Assembly: GCA_029210585.1 (NCBI GenBank)
Contig: JARGFP010000006.1
Span: 71,949 to 135,948 of the forward strand
Length of the DNA: 64,000 bases
From: Bacteroidales bacterium
Lineage (GTDB): Bacteria > Bacteroidota > Bacteroidia > Bacteroidales > GCA-2748055
Direction of reading: 5' to 3'
How positions within the stretch are numbered: the first letter of the stretch is position 1; each line of letters begins with the position of its first letter. This document shows, piece by piece, positions 61,877 to 64,000 of this stretch. The notes under the pieces are model-generated. The model was not told the DNA's origin, searched no databases, and worked only from the letters and a program-made list of their open reading frames with translations. A program made the translations under genes and the position numbers.

Positions 61877-63370
61877 TTAATGATCCCCAGCGATTTCTTC
61901 CTTTTTTTCCAATGTCTCGTTGTTTGCTTTGGTTCCTTTTTTGGGCTTTGAATTCCCGCTGAAACCTTGTCGCTCCTGTTTTCCCCAAGTGGTTTTTCTG
62001 AAAAGCTTATCGATGTTTCCCTTGATATTCATCAGCATGGTGAGCGGATGATATAAAAACGGCTCCAGGAAAGCTGTGATCATGAGTTTGATCACATCGC
62101 GGCGCTTCTCATATTTATGGAAGGTAATCTCTTCGAACAGGACCGACCAGATAGAAAGTGAGACAGCGAAAAAATAGACAAATCCAAGCAGCAGTAAAAA
62201 GAAGGGCAGGTTCAGTCTCCCCGTAATCGCAAGCACGGTGAACCACACGATCCCCAGGAACTCAACGATAGGTGCCAGCCACTCGAAGAAAAGCCAGTAA
62301 GGATATCCGAGTAATCCCAATTTGCCATATTTGGGATGGAAGAACAACTTCCGGTGCTTAAACAATGTTTCCATGGTACCCCTGGTCCAGCGGCTGCGTT
62401 GCCTGGCAAGGCTCTTAAGGTCTGAAGGCACCTCGGTCCAGCAGAGCGGATCGGGAATATATTCGACCCGGTACGGTTGTTTCTTTTCGGCCATGTAGCG
62501 TCTGATCCTTACCACCAGTTCCATGTCCTCCCCTACTGTATTGGTACTGTATCCCCCTGCCTGGATGACGATTTCGCGATTAAACATTCCAAGTGCACCG
62601 GAGATCAGCAATAGTCCGTCGAGCTCGCTCCATGCCATTCTGCCCAGGAGGAAGGCCCGGGTATATTCCATCACCTGGGCCCTGGGGAGCCATTTTTCCG
62701 GGAGGTGGATTTTCTTGATATGTCCTCCGGATATCTCGCATGAATTGGCAATACGAATGACGCCTCCGGCTCCTATGACCTTTTTTTCCTTTTCTTCCAG
62801 GAAGGGCTTGACCAGTTTCAGCAGGGCATCCGGCTCCATGATGGAATCGGCATCTATACTCACCACCAGGTCATTTTTTATCACGTTCAAACCCGCATTC
62901 AGCGCATCTGCCTTGCCCCCGTTCCGCTTGTCCACCACCACCAGTTTCTTGAACGACCTGTTCCTTGATTTATAGACTCCCCTGATCCGCTCACATGGCA
63001 GCCTGTAATCGAAGTAATAATTCACCTTCTCCAGTTCATAGGCCGCAATGATTTTTTCCATGGAGTCGTCTGTGCTTCCGTCATTCACCACGACGATCTC
63101 GAAATTATTGTAATAGAGAGAGAGCAGGGTGCGGATATTGTCAACAATCGTGGCACTTTCGTTGTAGGCAGGTGCAATCACTGAAAGCGTAGGTGCAATG
63201 GGGGATGTGATAATGGAATTATAGTCTACATAGCTGTTTTTTCGCAAGTACTTTCTTAGCGAGACGGCAGAGAAGATCATCAGTGACAGGTAGGTACTAA
63301 AGATGATCACGGTCAGTATAAACACCGAATTGTTTACTACCTCGCCCAATATCGTCCAGAACGTTCCCAT
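61877..63370 (-). CDS. Processive GT2-family glycosyltransferase (PgaC/hyaluronan-synthase-like)
   Basis: A 497-residue inner-membrane glycosyltransferase. An N-terminal helix (SVFILTVIIFSTYLSLMIF) precedes the GT2 catalytic domain with APAYNESATIV, VVNDGSTDDS, SIDADSIMEPDAL, GEDMELVVRIRRY and the processive Q-x-x-R-W motif RQRSRWTRGTM. Three or four C-terminal helices follow (LPFFLLLLGFVYFFAVSLSI). The tail is basic and charged. Enzymes of this type make exported polysaccharides such as poly-N-acetylglucosamine or hyaluronan-like chains; the sugar here is unknown. The start overlaps the HEAT-repeat gene stop by one base, so the two are translationally coupled. Confidence 0.92.
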   Translation of the reverse strand: MGTFWTILGEVVNNSVFILTVIIFSTYLSLMIFSAVSLRKYLRKNSYVDYNSIITSPIAPTLSVIAPAYNESATIVDNIRTLLSLYYNNFEIVVVNDGSTDDSMEKIIAAYELEKVNYYFDYRLPCERIRGVYKSRNRSFKKLVVVDKRNGGKADALNAGLNVIKNDLVVSIDADSIMEPDALLKLVKPFLEEKEKKVIGAGGVIRIANSCEISGGHIKKIHLPEKWLPRAQVMEYTRAFLLGRMAWSELDGLLLISGALGMFNREIVIQAGGYSTNTVGEDMELVVRIRRYMAEKKQPYRVEYIPDPLCWTEVPSDLKSLARQRSRWTRGTMETLFKHRKLFFHPKYGKLGLLGYPYWLFFEWLAPIVEFLGIVWFTVLAITGRLNLPFFLLLLGFVYFFAVSLSIWSVLFEEITFHKYEKRRDVIKLMITAFLEPFLYHPLTMLMNIKGNIDKLFRKTTWGKQERQGFSGNSKPKKGTKANNETLEKKEEIAGDH

Positions 63371-64000
63371 CAGTAAATCCTCCCGTCCAGAACATGCCTG
63401 ATGATGATCTGGTAATTCTTGTATTCCGACTTTTTCTTCATAAGTTTGATCAGCCTGGATATGCCGGGCTCATCCAGATTCTCCATTGCCTTGGTAGCCA
63501 GGATCTGCAATTGCACATCATCTTCTTTGTCCAGCACCCCGTTCAGAAACTCAAGGTAATTTTCATCGGGAACCTGGGCAAAAGCCTTCAGGAGCTCCAT
63601 GCGGATATTGTACGATGCCTGGTCATACATTTCCTGCAGATGCGGCAGTACTTTTTTCTCTCCCAGCTTACCGCAGGTGCGAATGGCATATATACGGACC
63701 TCTTCGTCCGCGTGATTCAACAGCCTGATGACGCCATCGACGGCCTCTTTCTGATGAAACCAGGCAACCATCTGCAGGCTGAACTTCACAACACTCAGGT
63801 TTTCTGAATCGAACCACTCATTGAAATCGGGCACATTCAGATTGTGCTGTGTCAGTAATTCATGAATGGTGATCTGCTCCCATTTGGCCAGGGGTTTTTC
63901 CAGGTAACTCAGAAAAGTGTAGGGATTGTCCTCGGACAACCTTACAAGCGCAATCTGTGCTTCCATCCTCAGTATCTGGTTGTGGGAATTGAGGCACTCG
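63370..64000 (-). CDS. HEAT-repeat protein, 5' part beyond the window
   Basis: The frame stays open to the right edge (codons ECLNSHNQILR precede the first internal Met), so this is a C-terminal part of at least 210 residues. Repeats of about 30 residues are visible: MEAQIALVRLSEDNPY, FSLQMVAWFHQKEAVDGVIRL, EVRIYAIRTCGKLGEKKVLPHL, IRMELLKAFAQVPDENYLEFL, VQLQILATKAMENL. HEAT arrays act as protein-binding scaffolds. It is coupled to the GT2 gene by a one-base overlap, so it may organise a polysaccharide-synthesis complex. Confidence 0.85.
   Translation of the reverse strand, partial: ECLNSHNQILRMEAQIALVRLSEDNPYTFLSYLEKPLAKWEQITIHELLTQHNLNVPDFNEWFDSENLSVVKFSLQMVAWFHQKEAVDGVIRLLNHADEEVRIYAIRTCGKLGEKKVLPHLQEMYDQASYNIRMELLKAFAQVPDENYLEFLNGVLDKEDDVQLQILATKAMENLDEPGISRLIKLMKKKSEYKNYQIIIRHVLDGRIY

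Overview
The window reads as a chromosome segment from a marine or halotolerant, polysaccharide-degrading member of the Bacteroidota, plausibly of the Marinilabiliales/Prolixibacteraceae type. The pointers are a type IX secretion sorting domain on a 1511-residue surface protein, a SusC-like plug module inside a DUF4139 protein, recurrent Bacteroidota-type promoter boxes (TAnnTTTG near -7, TTTG near -33), NrtR-family sugar regulation, two S1 sulfatases and a uronate pathway. The lineage is inferred from gene content; no rRNA or tRNA gene was seen.

Layout. (1) 2-12021, all on the + strand: a LacI-type regulator (cut by the left edge), kduI, kduD, a GH94 phosphorylase, a TIM-barrel lipoprotein, a WYL protein without its HTH, an iduronate-2-sulfatase-like sulfatase, KDPG aldolase and a three-gene TRAP transporter. 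Together these suggest uptake and catabolism of sulfated or uronate-containing sugars. (2) 12.1-17.6 kb: a PAS histidine kinase, then an autoregulated xylose unit (NrtR-type xylR, xylB, xylA) with a clear operator and promoter. (3) 17.8-23.6 kb: pirin, a stand-alone E2 acyltransferase and an ABC transporter pair. (4) 23.6-31.1 kb: the large T9SS cargo protein, a damaged MscS channel, an aspartate kinase and a coiled-coil lipoprotein.

(5) 31.1-46.9 kb, all on the - strand, is the most striking region. It is a tightly packed operon of five intact PQQ-like beta-propeller proteins plus a remnant of a sixth, an NHL propeller, NapH-like and NapG-like iron-sulfur proteins, a 68-residue four-cysteine membrane protein, a fused NuoE/NuoF-type flavin-FeS protein, a GltD-like partner, and a glycosyltransferase. 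It looks like an electron-transfer route from NAD(P)H or ferredoxin across the inner membrane to periplasmic propeller proteins, but no recognisable terminal reductase or hydrogenase is present. It is my best candidate for an undescribed system.

(6) 47.4-50.6 kb: an aldo/keto reductase and a DUF4139 protein, separated by a repeat-rich spacer. (7) 50.67-57.08 kb is a decaying island. It holds two broken sodium:solute symporters, a DUF4212 small subunit with a frameshift and a nonsense codon, lysine 2,3-aminomutase lacking its N-terminus and carrying TGA at a conserved glycine, a TPR fragment and an outer-membrane protein in three frames, alongside intact ablB and marR genes. (8) 57.1-64 kb: a second sulfatase, a DEAD-box helicase, Hsp20, a processive GT2 glycosyltransferase and a HEAT-repeat protein cut by the right edge. 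Internal deletions or truncations recur outside the island too (WYL, MscS, propeller remnant), so gene erosion or assembly error deserves checking.
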